Shown: positions 52,183-61,540, counted from the stretch's first letter. The stretch: DNA of 64,000 bases from Candidatus Formimonas warabiya (GCF_002777255.1 NZ_CP017634.1:4290903-4354902), one strand, 5' to 3'. Program-made: numbers and translations. Notes: a model not told the origin generated them from the letters alone.

Positions 52183-53412
52183 TTATTTTGCTCCGGGAAG
52201 TTTTAATTCATTGGTAGCATATTTGGAATCGTCCCAAGCTACAAATTGTCCATCCTGTACCACATAGATCGTGGACAAAGAGTTGGTGGTCTGACCATTT
52301 TCGTCAAATGTGGTGGTGCCTAGCAAACCTTCATATTTAGTGGCAGCAATCTTTTCGGCAATTGCTTTACGGTCAGCTTTACCAACTTCTTTAATGGCTT
52401 GAATAATGATGTTGGCAGAATCATAGGAATATGCGCCATAAGCGCCGTAAGGATCCGAATATTTAGCGTCTTCGTAAGCTTTGATAAATTCGGGGCCGCC
52501 AGGCATTTTTTCGGTAGGCGCACCAGGTTGGGTTACTACAACGCCTTCAGCTGCTTTACCAGCAACTTCAACAAACTTAGGCGATACGATACCGGAAATA
52601 CCGCACATCATCACGTCCTGTAAACCAACTTCATTCATCTGCTTGCGGATCAGAGCGGCTTCCATAATGTTACCGCCATAATACAAAGCGTCGATATCCT
52701 CGTTTTTAATCTTACTTAAAATGGGACGGAAGTCGGTAGAACCGTCGGTAATTTCATCCAAAGAAACGATCGTGCCGCCATCACGTTTTTCAACTTCGCT
52801 TCTCCAAGCTTCAGAATTAGCTTTCCCATAAACAGTAGTACTGGAGATAACGGCCCATTTCTTTAAACCAAGTTTGTCAATAACAAACGCGGCCAACGGA
52901 ACGTTTTCCTGTACGGAAGTGGGGCAAACCCGGGTAATATAAGGCATATTCTCTTTGACAGTAAGCGAAGGTCCAATGGCCCCCCAAATGCAGTCGGCAA
53001 TACTCGCAGAAATAAAGATCGGGTTAGTAGCTTCGGCACAACCGGTGTTCCAGTGACCGCTGACAGCTACGATAGACGGATCACTGACGATCTTCTGCGC
53101 AACAGAAGCAGCGGTTCCAGGGTTGGAAGCATCATCAAAGAATTCAACTTCCAAATTAACAGGCAGATCGCCGGAGGCATTGGCTTGTTTTACAGCCAGG
53201 TCAAAGGTATTACGGGGGCCAATCCCCTCGGTGGCGTTAGAGCCGGTCAATGGGCCGATAAAAGCAATTTTGACTGTTTCTTTTTCCCCCTGTGCCGCAT
53301 TATCCCCGGTTCCTTCATTAGCAGCATCTTTAGAACCACATGCGGTCAAGATAAGAGCCATCATCATCAAAAGGCATACCAGCATAAATATTTTGTTTCT
53401 TTTCGTTTTCAT
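52183..53412 (-). CDS. Liv-type substrate-binding lipoprotein
   Basis: About 409 residues. A lipoprotein signal ends in LILTACGSK. The body is a Peripla_BP_6 (LivJ/AmiC-like) protein: VKIAFIGPLTGSNATEG at the start, VAVSGHWNTGCAEATNPIF near residue 130 and the late AYSYDSANIIIQAIKEVG. Residues that bind the amino acid group in LivJ are not obvious, and a hydroxy or carboxylic acid ligand is possible. The ATG at 53,412 has better spacing from GGAGG than the one two codons upstream. It is the receptor of the importer encoded downstream. Confidence 0.9.
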   Translation of the reverse strand: MKTKRNKIFMLVCLLMMMALILTACGSKDAANEGTGDNAAQGEKETVKIAFIGPLTGSNATEGIGPRNTFDLAVKQANASGDLPVNLEVEFFDDASNPGTAASVAQKIVSDPSIVAVSGHWNTGCAEATNPIFISASIADCIWGAIGPSLTVKENMPYITRVCPTSVQENVPLAAFVIDKLGLKKWAVISSTTVYGKANSEAWRSEVEKRDGGTIVSLDEITDGSTDFRPILSKIKNEDIDALYYGGNIMEAALIRKQMNEVGLQDVMMCGISGIVSPKFVEVAGKAAEGVVVTQPGAPTEKMPGGPEFIKAYEDAKYSDPYGAYGAYSYDSANIIIQAIKEVGKADRKAIAEKIAATKYEGLLGTTTFDENGQTTNSLSTIYVVQDGQFVAWDDSKYATNELKLPGAK

Positions 53413-53672
53413 AAGCATTTTCCTCCCCCTTTAATACTCCTAATCTACGGTGATACGTTAAACCAACGAAGCAAAACATCCGAAAATTTTTCCAAACATA
53501 CCCCCTTTCCAATAAATATAATGCTCCCATAAGATGAGACACAAATTGGGGGATTAAGATCATCAATATTTGAATGACAAAAGGCTTCATGTATCTGTTT
53601 GCCATCATCGACCGGGACAGTCGGCGCATCATTGACTTTGGGTTTTCCTGCACCATGAAACAACTATTAAAT

Positions 53673-54641
53673 TTAATAACCTTTTATTTTGTCAAACATA
53701 TACAGCAGCTCCATGCCATTAAGATAACGCTTGATATTTTCTTTCAGTAACCGGCAGGTATATAAAATATCATGATCGCCGGTAGCTGCGCAGTGGGGCG
53801 AGAGAATAATATTGGGAAAGTCCCACAATTCACTCGTTGCAGGTAAAGGTTCTTCTTCGAATACATCTATACCGGCAGCGGCTATTTTACCTTGTTTTAA
53901 GGCCTGAACCAAGGCACTTTCCCTGATCAGCTTACCGCGGGCCGCATTGATAATAATCGCGCCCGGTTTCATTTGATCAAACTGTTCCGTATCAATGATA
54001 TACTCGGTTTCCTGCGTACAGGGGAGCATGAGAATTATAATATCGCTATCCTTTAAGAAGGCGTTGAATTCACCCGGAAAATACAATTTGTTTAATTTAT
54101 CGTCTTTAACATTTAAGGACCGGACATAAGCATTGATCTTAACATTAAAACCGTTCAGTCTTTGGGCAATCTCTTTGCCTATATTGCCATATCCGGCAAT
54201 ACCTACGGTTTTCCCTGCCAAAGAACCCATCAGGTTCCAGGTTCGATCCCGGTCCCAGGCATGTGCTTGTCTGTTGCGCTCCAGATGGGGGATATGGCGG
54301 GTTAAAGCCAGTATAAACGCCAAAACATGTTCGGCGACAGAGACGTCCCAAATCCCGGCGCCTTTGGTCAATACTGCCTGATGGGGATAACCGGACTTTA
54401 AGAAGGCATCCACACCGGTGGTAGTTGATTGCACCCATTTGATATTCTTGCCCAAATCAAGGACAAGTTTAGCCACTTGCGGGCTATACTTAGTACCCAA
54501 CATAACTAATATTTCCGCATCCGGCAACTCCTGGGCCAATTCCTCAAGGGTACATGGATAAACAAAATCCACTTGCGGAAACTCTTTTTCCAGATCGTTA
54601 AACTGATTGTCCTGCTGATAAAAGCCCATGATAGTTTTCAA
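53673..54641 (-). CDS. D-2-hydroxyacid dehydrogenase family enzyme
   Basis: 322 residues of the D-isomer-specific 2-hydroxyacid dehydrogenase family. NAD-binding GIAGYGNIGKEIAQRL is near residue 150; catalytic Arg lies in INAARGKLI, the acidic residue in VFEEEPLP and the His in LSPHCAATGDHD. First gene after the leftward promoter; 260 bases separate it from the binding-protein gene. Together with the Ldh_2 enzyme at the other end of the operon it could interconvert the two enantiomers of a hydroxyacid through a 2-oxoacid, as SlcC and ComC do for sulfolactate. The substrate itself is not known. Confidence 0.85.
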   Translation of the reverse strand: MKTIMGFYQQDNQFNDLEKEFPQVDFVYPCTLEELAQELPDAEILVMLGTKYSPQVAKLVLDLGKNIKWVQSTTTGVDAFLKSGYPHQAVLTKGAGIWDVSVAEHVLAFILALTRHIPHLERNRQAHAWDRDRTWNLMGSLAGKTVGIAGYGNIGKEIAQRLNGFNVKINAYVRSLNVKDDKLNKLYFPGEFNAFLKDSDIIILMLPCTQETEYIIDTEQFDQMKPGAIIINAARGKLIRESALVQALKQGKIAAAGIDVFEEEPLPATSELWDFPNIILSPHCAATGDHDILYTCRLLKENIKRYLNGMELLYMFDKIKGY

Positions 54642-54841
54642 TGCTATATGCCTCCTTCTAAGAAAAAAAGTGTAATAAATAAGGAAAATTTAATTTATTC
54701 CCTAACGGGTAATTATTTTTTTTCAGGCAGAAGGCTAACTGCAAATCAGCAACCAGGGATGCCTGTTTGCTGCCTATGTTATTTTTCGATGTAACACCCT
54801 GCTCTTTACCGAACTAGGTATTTATAATATTTTTTATTAGG

Positions 54842-54919
54842 CCGTCAGTATATATAATGATTTGTTAGCCTAGCTAACAAAAATATACTTGAGAAGTTTG
54901 CTTTTGTCAATAATTTTTC
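54842..54919 (-). promoter_or_regulatory. left arm of inverted repeat: leftward promoter and operator
   Basis: Read on the minus strand: TTGACA (54,910-54,905), 17 bases, TATATT (54,887-54,882), then an operator at 54,861-54,881 with half-sites TTTGTTAG and CTAACAAA around a 5-base centre. The 78-base arm matches the right arm (55,143-55,220) at about 69 positions. It drives the dehydrogenase-Liv operon. Confidence 0.85.
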
Positions 54920-55142
54920 CATATTATTATGATTATTTGGGATATTTATAATATTCCCGTCGTCAAGACACAAAGCAAAGATTTTTAAGTAAATTTCCTT
55001 AAAAAAACGCTCTATTCTAATATTGTCAAGGGCTCACTATTTTTTCTTATTGATGTTCCTAGTATCACTTATTTTTTCGATTTTGTGTCTCACCTTCTGG
55101 CAGCATAGACAAATATCCTAAATTGTCCAATTATATTGTTTT
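54920..55142. other. spacer between divergent promoters
   Basis: About 220 AT-rich bases between the two arms of the inverted repeat. No gene is recognised. Its length would allow each promoter to work independently or a looped repressor to join the two operators. Confidence 0.5.
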
Positions 55143-55220
55143 AAAAAATTATTGACAAAAGCGAACCACTCAAGTATATTTTTGTTAGTCTGACTAACAA
55201 ATTATTATATATACTGACGG
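55143..55220 (+). promoter_or_regulatory. right arm of inverted repeat: rightward promoter and operator
   Basis: TTGACA (55,152-55,157), 17 bases, TATATT (55,175-55,180), then a perfect palindrome at 55,181-55,201 (half-site TTTGTTAGTC, single central T). It is the mirror image of the leftward promoter and drives the molybdenum-enzyme genes. A protein bound to the palindrome would sit on the transcription start of each promoter. Confidence 0.88.
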
Positions 55221-55370
55221 ATTTATAAGAAAATACCATCAATATCTCTTCTGAATAATTATTGGTTACGGCAGCCGATTCTGTCGCCCAACTAACCTAA
55301 AAGATGGTTAAAAAATGCAGGTTATCCGCCTATTAAATAGGGATATTTGACAAAAGAGGAGTGAGTGTAC

Positions 55371-57845
55371 ATGGATATGAAATGTAAAACCCAGCACAAA
55401 GATGATGGAAGTACTTTTTATACAGCTTGCCGTTGCAATTGTGGCGGCAGCTATCAATGTATTATTAAGGCTAATGTGAAAGATGGCAAAGTTATTTCCG
55501 TGGAACCGGATGACCGATACAACTACAACTGTGGCCGTGAAGACGCTTATATGGAGGAGGAAGACCTGCAAAAAGTGCGCATCCAGCGCCGTCCTTGCGT
55601 GGTGGGATTAACTTGGCATAAGTATGCTCAGCTGCCCGAGCGTATCCTATACCCTCTTAAACGTAAGGAGGGGACGGAGCGGGGCGCGGGCGAATATGAA
55701 CGGATTACCTGGGATGAGGCGCTCGACACGATCGCTTCCAAAATGATAGAATCACGGGAAAAATACGGTCCTTTATCGATTATCAGTCCGTATATGCCCA
55801 ATGAAACTTATGAGCGTATTATGTCCTATTGGGGCGCAGGCGCAGAGGGCTGGGGCTGGTGCTCTTACGACGCTGCCCGTTTGATGGCTCAAATGATAAC
55901 GGGCGGAGAGGGCTGGGAAGTGCAAAACTGGTCCTCCAGTTCAGGAGCGGATATGCTGACGCACAGTAAAGCGATTGTGCTTTGGGGCTGTGATCCCACC
56001 GTAGGTCACCAAGGACCGGCCCATGCTTTCGCTTGGTACATAAAATTGGCCCGGGAGCGTGGTAAGCCGGTTATTATCATTGACCCCCGTTACAGTATGG
56101 CGGTTCGTACATTGGCAGATCAGTGGATTCCGATCAAACCGGGTACTGATGTCGCTATAATGATGGGAATGGCGTACACACTCTTTGAGGCAGATACCTA
56201 TGATAAAAAGTTTATTGAAAAATATGTAGAGCCGGTCGGTTTTCAGAAATTCAAAGATTATATTATGGGCAATGGGGATGATAAAACGCCGAAAACACCG
56301 GAATGGGCAGCCGAAAAATGCGGCGTACCTGCTGAAACCATCAGAGCTTTGGCTCATTTTGTTTGGGATAATGAACCTTGCTGGACTTACGCGCATTGGT
56401 CACTGAGCCGTAAGAGTCAAGGTGAGCAAGTGATATCCACCTTTGCCGCGCTCCAGGCTATGCTGGGCAATTGGGGCAAGCCTGGCGGCGGTCCCGCCAT
56501 TCACCCGGGCGGCCAGGTACAGGATCTGCCCATGGGCTATTTTAGCACCACTTATAGTGAACCCGGACCTTATAAAGTGCCGAAGCTTTTCCGCAGCCAC
56601 TATTGGGCGCAGGCTGTTTTGCTGCTTGACGACTATAAAAGCGGTAAGATCAGCGCTGAGGAATATATGAGTTCCGTCGGTTGGCGGGCGGATAAGAGTC
56701 TGGTGGATCAATTCAATCCCCGTTTTCTTTTCTGGGGCGGCGGCAGTAAACCCCATGCTTCTAACCATCTGGTTACTGCATGTGATACTGCCAGCGATCA
56801 GATTAAAGCGATCAATAAAATGGATTTTATTATTACCGCCCATAGTATTATGACGCCTACTGTCCGTTATGCAGACATTATTCTTCCGGTACAGGATTGG
56901 ATCTGGGAAGGAAGCGACGTCAGCCGTACAGCGCCTTATGGTGTATTTGAGGCGGTTCAAGGGAATCCCGGCGTCGTCGAGCCTCCGGGAGAAACAAAGC
57001 AATGGGTTTGGATTTATGTAGAGATCTGCAAAAGGTTGGGTGTTGATCCTAAAAACTTCTTTAGATACTATACCGGAAAGCGCAGTTGGGAAGAAGACTG
57101 GGAAAACGGATTGCGTGAAATGTACCATGATGTTGAAGAGTATTATAAGGGAAGAGGCAAAACGATTCCGACTTATGATAACTTCCAGAATGGTGAATTT
57201 CTCAACTGTGATGAACTGGAAGATCAACCGTTGACCGGTTTTGTGCCTCAGATGAAGGAAAATAAGCCGTTTAAGACTCCTTCCGGTAAGATTGAGTTTT
57301 ATTACCCCTTGTTTGAAGACGAAAGCCAAAGAGGGAAGAGCGAACACTATACTTTTGACGGCAAGCTGATTGATAACCTGCCGGCGGATTGGAAGGATAT
57401 GCCCTCGTCCCCCGAGTATAAGGTTGGCCGTCATGGTATGGATGATCCGAAGTCGAAGGAATATCCTATTATGTTGCTTACCTCGCACAGCCGTTATCGT
57501 GTTCACTATGTACACTGGATTAATCCTTGGCTGCGCGGACATGTATACAGGCACAGAGTCTGGATCAATGCGGTTGACGCGGCAAAGCGCGGCATCAAAG
57601 ATAACGATAAGATACTTGTTTACAACGATCGCGGGAAAATAATCATGCCTGCTTATGTTACGAGCCGTATTATGCCCGGGACGGCTTTAATCCATCAGGG
57701 CGGCAATTATGAGCCGGATGAAAACGGCATCGATAGGGGAGCCTCGCCGAATACCTTATTAGGTGGGGATAAGGCAAGTAACTTTACACCCGCCCGCGCT
57801 ACAAATCTGGTGCAGATTGAGAAGTATGAGGAGGCGAATGTGTAA
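55371..57845 (+). CDS. molybdopterin oxidoreductase, catalytic subunit (DMSO reductase superfamily)
   Basis: 824 residues, no Tat or Sec signal, so cytoplasmic. A Cys-rich head (Cys20, Cys22, Cys24, Cys30, with another in NYNCGRED) should hold an iron-sulfur cluster. Then follow the RITWDEALDTIASKM segment, VLWGCDPTVGHQGPAH, PVIIIDPRYS and, near the end, LIHQGGNYEPDENG of the molybdopterin-binding domain. The residue that coordinates the metal is probably in GWGWCSYDAARL but cannot be fixed. Length and lack of a signal fit the group that includes transhydroxylases and acetylene hydratase as well as cytoplasmic reductases. It overlaps the next gene by one base (TAATG), so the electron-transfer partner is certain, the substrate is not. 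Confidence 0.88.
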   Translation: MDMKCKTQHKDDGSTFYTACRCNCGGSYQCIIKANVKDGKVISVEPDDRYNYNCGREDAYMEEEDLQKVRIQRRPCVVGLTWHKYAQLPERILYPLKRKEGTERGAGEYERITWDEALDTIASKMIESREKYGPLSIISPYMPNETYERIMSYWGAGAEGWGWCSYDAARLMAQMITGGEGWEVQNWSSSSGADMLTHSKAIVLWGCDPTVGHQGPAHAFAWYIKLARERGKPVIIIDPRYSMAVRTLADQWIPIKPGTDVAIMMGMAYTLFEADTYDKKFIEKYVEPVGFQKFKDYIMGNGDDKTPKTPEWAAEKCGVPAETIRALAHFVWDNEPCWTYAHWSLSRKSQGEQVISTFAALQAMLGNWGKPGGGPAIHPGGQVQDLPMGYFSTTYSEPGPYKVPKLFRSHYWAQAVLLLDDYKSGKISAEEYMSSVGWRADKSLVDQFNPRFLFWGGGSKPHASNHLVTACDTASDQIKAINKMDFIITAHSIMTPTVRYADIILPVQDWIWEGSDVSRTAPYGVFEAVQGNPGVVEPPGETKQWVWIYVEICKRLGVDPKNFFRYYTGKRSWEEDWENGLREMYHDVEEYYKGRGKTIPTYDNFQNGEFLNCDELEDQPLTGFVPQMKENKPFKTPSGKIEFYYPLFEDESQRGKSEHYTFDGKLIDNLPADWKDMPSSPEYKVGRHGMDDPKSKEYPIMLLTSHSRYRVHYVHWINPWLRGHVYRHRVWINAVDAAKRGIKDNDKILVYNDRGKIIMPAYVTSRIMPGTALIHQGGNYEPDENGIDRGASPNTLLGGDKASNFTPARATNLVQIEKYEEANV

Positions 57846-59986
57846 TGCAGCAATACGGATTCTTTATCGATACCAGCCGCTGTACCGGTTGCAATGCTTG
57901 CGTAATTGCCTGCAAGCAGTATAAAGATGTTCCGCCCGGGCCCGCAAAGCCGATCAGGGTTTATCAATGGGAAAAAGGCGTTTTTCCGGATATTGATGTT
58001 CGCGCACTGCCCATTATGTGCTTCCATTGCGCTAAACCGCGTTGTATGGAAGCTTGTGAACATCATGCGATTTATAAGGACGAGACCTACGGCGCCGTAC
58101 TTGTCGATCCTGCCAAGTGTCAAGGCGACAGAAACTGTTTTAACGCTTGTCCCTATGGTTCGCCTCAGTTTTTGAGCGATGCCCCGTCGGAAAAGATGCT
58201 GAAATGTGATATGTGTATTGACCGCCTGAAAGACGGGAAAAAGCCTCTCTGTGTTTTGAGTTGTTCGTTGCGTGCCCTTGACTTTGGCTTAATAAAAGAT
58301 ATGAAAGAAAAATATGGTGAAGGCGCGGGAAAATATATTATTCAAGATGCTCCGGCCCCTTGCCGTGATGCTTGTCCTGCCAGAGTGGACATTGAGAGTT
58401 ATATGGACTTAACAGAAAAAGGCGAGTACACAAAAGCCCTTGAAGTTTGTCTTGAGGTTACGCCTTTCGCGGGTATCTTAGGCCGGGTATGTACCCATTC
58501 CTGTGAAATTGACTGCTTCCGCGGCCGCTTCGATGATGCGACCGCCATTCGGGAAACGAAACGCTTTCTGGCGGATTACGATGCCTCTGCAGGTAAGGCA
58601 ACGCTGCCGCAATGTGCGCCGGCAAACGGCAAGAATGTTGCCGTCGTGGGCGGCGGACCGGCCGGTCTGTCCTGTGCCTACGCACTTGCACAAAAGGGTT
58701 ATGGCGTGACCATTTTTGAGCAATCCGAAGAAATGGGCGGTATGATGCGTTACGGGATTCCTGCTTACCGGCTTCCCCGTGCGGTACTAAAACGAGAAAT
58801 TGATCTCATTAAAGAATTAGACGTAAAGTTCGTAAATAATCACCGTATCAGCGACTTGTCCGAATTTGCCGATTATGATGCCGTTTTTGTTGCTACCGGC
58901 GCAGGTAAGGGGATTTCCCTTTCTTTACCGGGAAGCGATAGTAAAGGTATTCGTACCGCTGTCGACTTTCTCCGCGATGTAAATACGGGCATCTTAAAAA
59001 CCGTAAAGGATGAAGTGGTTGTCATCGGCGGCGGCAGCGTCGCCATGGATGCCGCGCGTACCGCACTGCGCATGGGTGCACCTCACGTTCATCTGGTATG
59101 TTTGGAGAGCAGCGACTATAAAGACAAGGAGCCTATGCCCGCGCAAGAGATGGAAGTGAAAGAAGCAAGGGAAGAAGGTATTATCATTCATGATAAGCAT
59201 GGGGTACAAAGCTTTGATGTGGCTAACGGAGCGGTAAGGGCTGTCAACTGTGTAAGATGTTTATCCGTAATGGATGAAAACGGAAAATTTGCGCCCTGCT
59301 ATGCAAAGGGAGACGCCGTATTACGATTGTCTGCCGGGCTGGTACTGGTGGCATTGGGACAATGTCCTTCAGAAGCGGCGTATCCAATTGGCTTGCCAAG
59401 AGATGAGAGTCAGCGCATTGCGATGCGGGGAAATTTCCAAACAGAGGACCCGCGCATATTTGCAGGCGGCGACTTGCTGACAGGTACTACGGATATTATT
59501 ACCGCGGTAGCCGTTGGCAACGAGACGGCAGAGAGCATCCATCGCTATTGCCAGGGACTTTCCGTGGATGAAAACCGCCGTATGATTCCCAACAGTTCTC
59601 GTTCACACGTGGAGAAAAAGAGCATGTCTTCGAGCTGTCGCGCCGCATCAGAAAGATGTAAAGACTTTGACGAAGTATGCCTTGGCTTTAATGACGCGGA
59701 ATGTGCCGAACAGAGTGGGCGTTGTCTCCATTGCGGAGAGATGAAACCATCTGCCGTCATTCGCCGGCAGCAACCAAAAAAGAATATCCTTCCCTGGAAT
59801 AAGGAAGAGGCGATGCAACTTTGGGCAAAACGTCATAGTGAAAACGGAGAAGCGCTGCCGGATGTATTCGAAAGCATCAAGGATGTCCTTGATCCGGAGG
59901 AGCTGCCTGCATATGGCCGCGGCCGGCTTATGCTCAGAGTTTCTACCAGTGAGGAAAAGTTGTTCTATACAACGGATGACGAATAA
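57845..59986 (+). CDS. fusion of DmsB-like ferredoxin and GltD-like NAD(P)H oxidoreductase
   Basis: 713 residues. The first about 170 form a four-cluster ferredoxin: CTGCNACVIAC (Cys13, 16, 19, 23), CFHCAKPRCMEAC, CQGDRNCFNACPYG and CDMCIDRL. From about residue 178 a second part begins with a GltD-type cluster domain (CRDACPARVDI, GRVCTHSCEIDC), followed by FAD binding VAVVGGGPAGLSCAYALA and NAD(P) binding VVVIGGGSVAMDAARTAL, and a final FAD motif IFAGGDLLTG. A C-terminal piece holds three more Cys. It should carry electrons between NAD(P)H and the molybdenum subunit encoded just before it, replacing the membrane anchor of DmsABC-type enzymes. Direction is unknown. Confidence 0.88.
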   Translation: MQQYGFFIDTSRCTGCNACVIACKQYKDVPPGPAKPIRVYQWEKGVFPDIDVRALPIMCFHCAKPRCMEACEHHAIYKDETYGAVLVDPAKCQGDRNCFNACPYGSPQFLSDAPSEKMLKCDMCIDRLKDGKKPLCVLSCSLRALDFGLIKDMKEKYGEGAGKYIIQDAPAPCRDACPARVDIESYMDLTEKGEYTKALEVCLEVTPFAGILGRVCTHSCEIDCFRGRFDDATAIRETKRFLADYDASAGKATLPQCAPANGKNVAVVGGGPAGLSCAYALAQKGYGVTIFEQSEEMGGMMRYGIPAYRLPRAVLKREIDLIKELDVKFVNNHRISDLSEFADYDAVFVATGAGKGISLSLPGSDSKGIRTAVDFLRDVNTGILKTVKDEVVVIGGGSVAMDAARTALRMGAPHVHLVCLESSDYKDKEPMPAQEMEVKEAREEGIIIHDKHGVQSFDVANGAVRAVNCVRCLSVMDENGKFAPCYAKGDAVLRLSAGLVLVALGQCPSEAAYPIGLPRDESQRIAMRGNFQTEDPRIFAGGDLLTGTTDIITAVAVGNETAESIHRYCQGLSVDENRRMIPNSSRSHVEKKSMSSSCRAASERCKDFDEVCLGFNDAECAEQSGRCLHCGEMKPSAVIRRQQPKKNILPWNKEEAMQLWAKRHSENGEALPDVFESIKDVLDPEELPAYGRGRLMLRVSTSEEKLFYTTDDE

Positions 59987-60017
59987 TAATTGCCAATATG
60001 GAATAAGGATAAACGAT

Positions 60018-60100
60018 AATTTCTCCGAGCCTTATGATCCTAAGGCGGGAGCTATGGATCTAAGGCCTGGGCTCAAGCCCACAGAGTAATAGAAGAAATT
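60018..60100 (+). ncRNA. candidate Moco/Tuco-type riboswitch-like leader of moeA
   Basis: Outer stem AATTTCT/AGAAATT (60,018-60,024 with 60,094-60,100). Inside, nested helices GAGCC/GGCTC, CCTTA/TAAGG and GATCC/GGATC lead to a two-pair stem with a GGGA loop. The internal loop between them has CCTAAG on one side and TATGG on the other, exactly the classical 11-nt tetraloop receptor pair. A possible further hairpin GGGCT/AGCCC overlaps the right side. Position before moeA and after a molybdenum enzyme fits a cofactor-sensing leader; the family match is from memory and not tested. Confidence 0.55.
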
Positions 60101-60168
60101 CTATTGCTTGCTTTTTGCGAAGGAGGTGCACAAAAGATAGTTTTTCTTGTTAAGATGACTATCTCTTT

Positions 60169-60198
60169 TGCCTGCATGTCCGTGCAGGCATTTTTTTT
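60169..60198 (+). terminator. terminator between molybdenum-enzyme genes and moeA
   Basis: Perfect 8-bp stem TGCCTGCA/TGCAGGCA (60,169-60,176 with 60,183-60,190), loop of six, then eight T. It ends the transcript from the left and may serve as the expression platform of the structured leader at 60,018. A competing hairpin AGATAGT/ACTATCT lies just before it. Confidence 0.88.
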
Positions 60199-60280
60199 GT
60201 TTACATTAAGGTTGTCATCTCCTCCCCGGGAAAAGCCTTGAAAAAACGGCCGTTTAGTATTGAGAAAGGAGTGATTTGGG

Positions 60281-61540
60281 ATGCGAATCGGTGTTTCATT
60301 GGAAGAAGCTCAGGAGATGCTTCTGCAAAAAGCAAATATGGTAGAAGAAGGCTCTGTTTCATTGATGGGAGCATTGGGGAGAGTACTGAGTCAGAATATC
60401 AGAGCAAGGGAAAATCTTCCTGCTTTTCATAAGTCGCCCTTAGACGGTTATGCTTTGATCGCTAAAGATGTAGAACAAGCAAAACCATCTCATCCGGTTG
60501 CTCTGGAAGTAATTGAAGAAGTCCGGGCTGGTTTTGTTCCGAAGCAAAAAATAACCCCTGGAACTACAATAAAAGTGATGACGGGATCCCCTCTTCCGGA
60601 AGGAGCGGATACGGTCATTAAATATGAAGATGTGAAAAGGACGGGAAACTCAATTTATCTCTCGTTCCCCTTAAAACCGGGAAGCAATGTTATTTACGCC
60701 GGTGAAGATGTGAAAAAAGACGAAATAGTCGCCTTAAAAGGAACAGTAATTACTCCCTCTCTGGTAGGTTTGTTGGCCGGATTAGGCATAGCGGAAGTTC
60801 CGGTTCTCCGAAAAGTAAGGATTGCTATTATCAGTACGGGGGACGAGTTAATCGATCCGGCTAAAGAACCCTGCCCGGGAAAAATATACAACAGCAGCCT
60901 TTATAACCTGGCGGCTTTATGTGGGGAATTAGGAGCCGATCCAATTGTCATGGGCATTGTTCCCGATGAAAAAGAGTTGATTTCCGGACACATTGTAAAG
61001 AGCTTGGAAGCCGCCGACATTTTGATTACAACGGGAGGAGTCTCGGTAGGGGACTTTGATGTCGTCCAGGACGCCTTACGGCAAGCGGGGGCAAATATGA
61101 TTTTTTGGAAAGTATCCATGAAGCCCGGTTCACCTATCCTTGCGGCGGAAAAAGACAAAAAGATCATTATCGGCTTGTCGGGAAACCCTGCGGCGGCTCT
61201 TGTTACCTTTGATTTGATTGCAGTGCCGGTGATTAAAAAAATGATGGGCTTAAACCGGCGGATGCCGCCTCGGGTTACGGCAGTCTTAGCAGATAATTTT
61301 TTGAAATCCAGCCCCCAAAGAAGATTTTTAAGGGGAAAACTACAGGCTATCAACGGGACACATTACGTAAAACTAACCGGTGAACAGGGAAACGGTATTT
61401 TAAAGTCAATGATTAATTGCAATGCCCTGATCGACGTCCCCGCAGGAAGCGGACCGCTGTGTGCAGGCCAAGAAATTTCAGCGATAATTGTGGGAAATAT
61501 TAGTGACACTTTTTTCGAAATGGAGAAAGAGATTAGCTAG
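60281..61540 (+). CDS. moeA: MoeA, molybdopterin molybdenumtransferase
   Basis: 419 residues, normal for MoeA. It inserts molybdate into adenylylated molybdopterin to give active cofactor. Motifs include the KSPLDGYALIAKDV segment, MTGSPLPEGADTVIKYE, STGDELIDP and TTGGVSVGDFDVV, and the C-terminal domain IV is present. The ATG follows AAGGAG. Lying after the molybdenum oxidoreductase genes, it would supply that enzyme with cofactor when induced. No other moa/mob genes are in the window. Confidence 0.93.
   Translation: MRIGVSLEEAQEMLLQKANMVEEGSVSLMGALGRVLSQNIRARENLPAFHKSPLDGYALIAKDVEQAKPSHPVALEVIEEVRAGFVPKQKITPGTTIKVMTGSPLPEGADTVIKYEDVKRTGNSIYLSFPLKPGSNVIYAGEDVKKDEIVALKGTVITPSLVGLLAGLGIAEVPVLRKVRIAIISTGDELIDPAKEPCPGKIYNSSLYNLAALCGELGADPIVMGIVPDEKELISGHIVKSLEAADILITTGGVSVGDFDVVQDALRQAGANMIFWKVSMKPGSPILAAEKDKKIIIGLSGNPAAALVTFDLIAVPVIKKMMGLNRRMPPRVTAVLADNFLKSSPQRRFLRGKLQAINGTHYVKLTGEQGNGILKSMINCNALIDVPAGSGPLCAGQEISAIIVGNISDTFFEMEKEIS

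Noticed and set aside
60140..60240. 28-codon frame over the terminator before moeA considered a leader peptide
   Set aside because: No ribosome site at proper spacing, and its codons are just the terminator stem and T-run read through.
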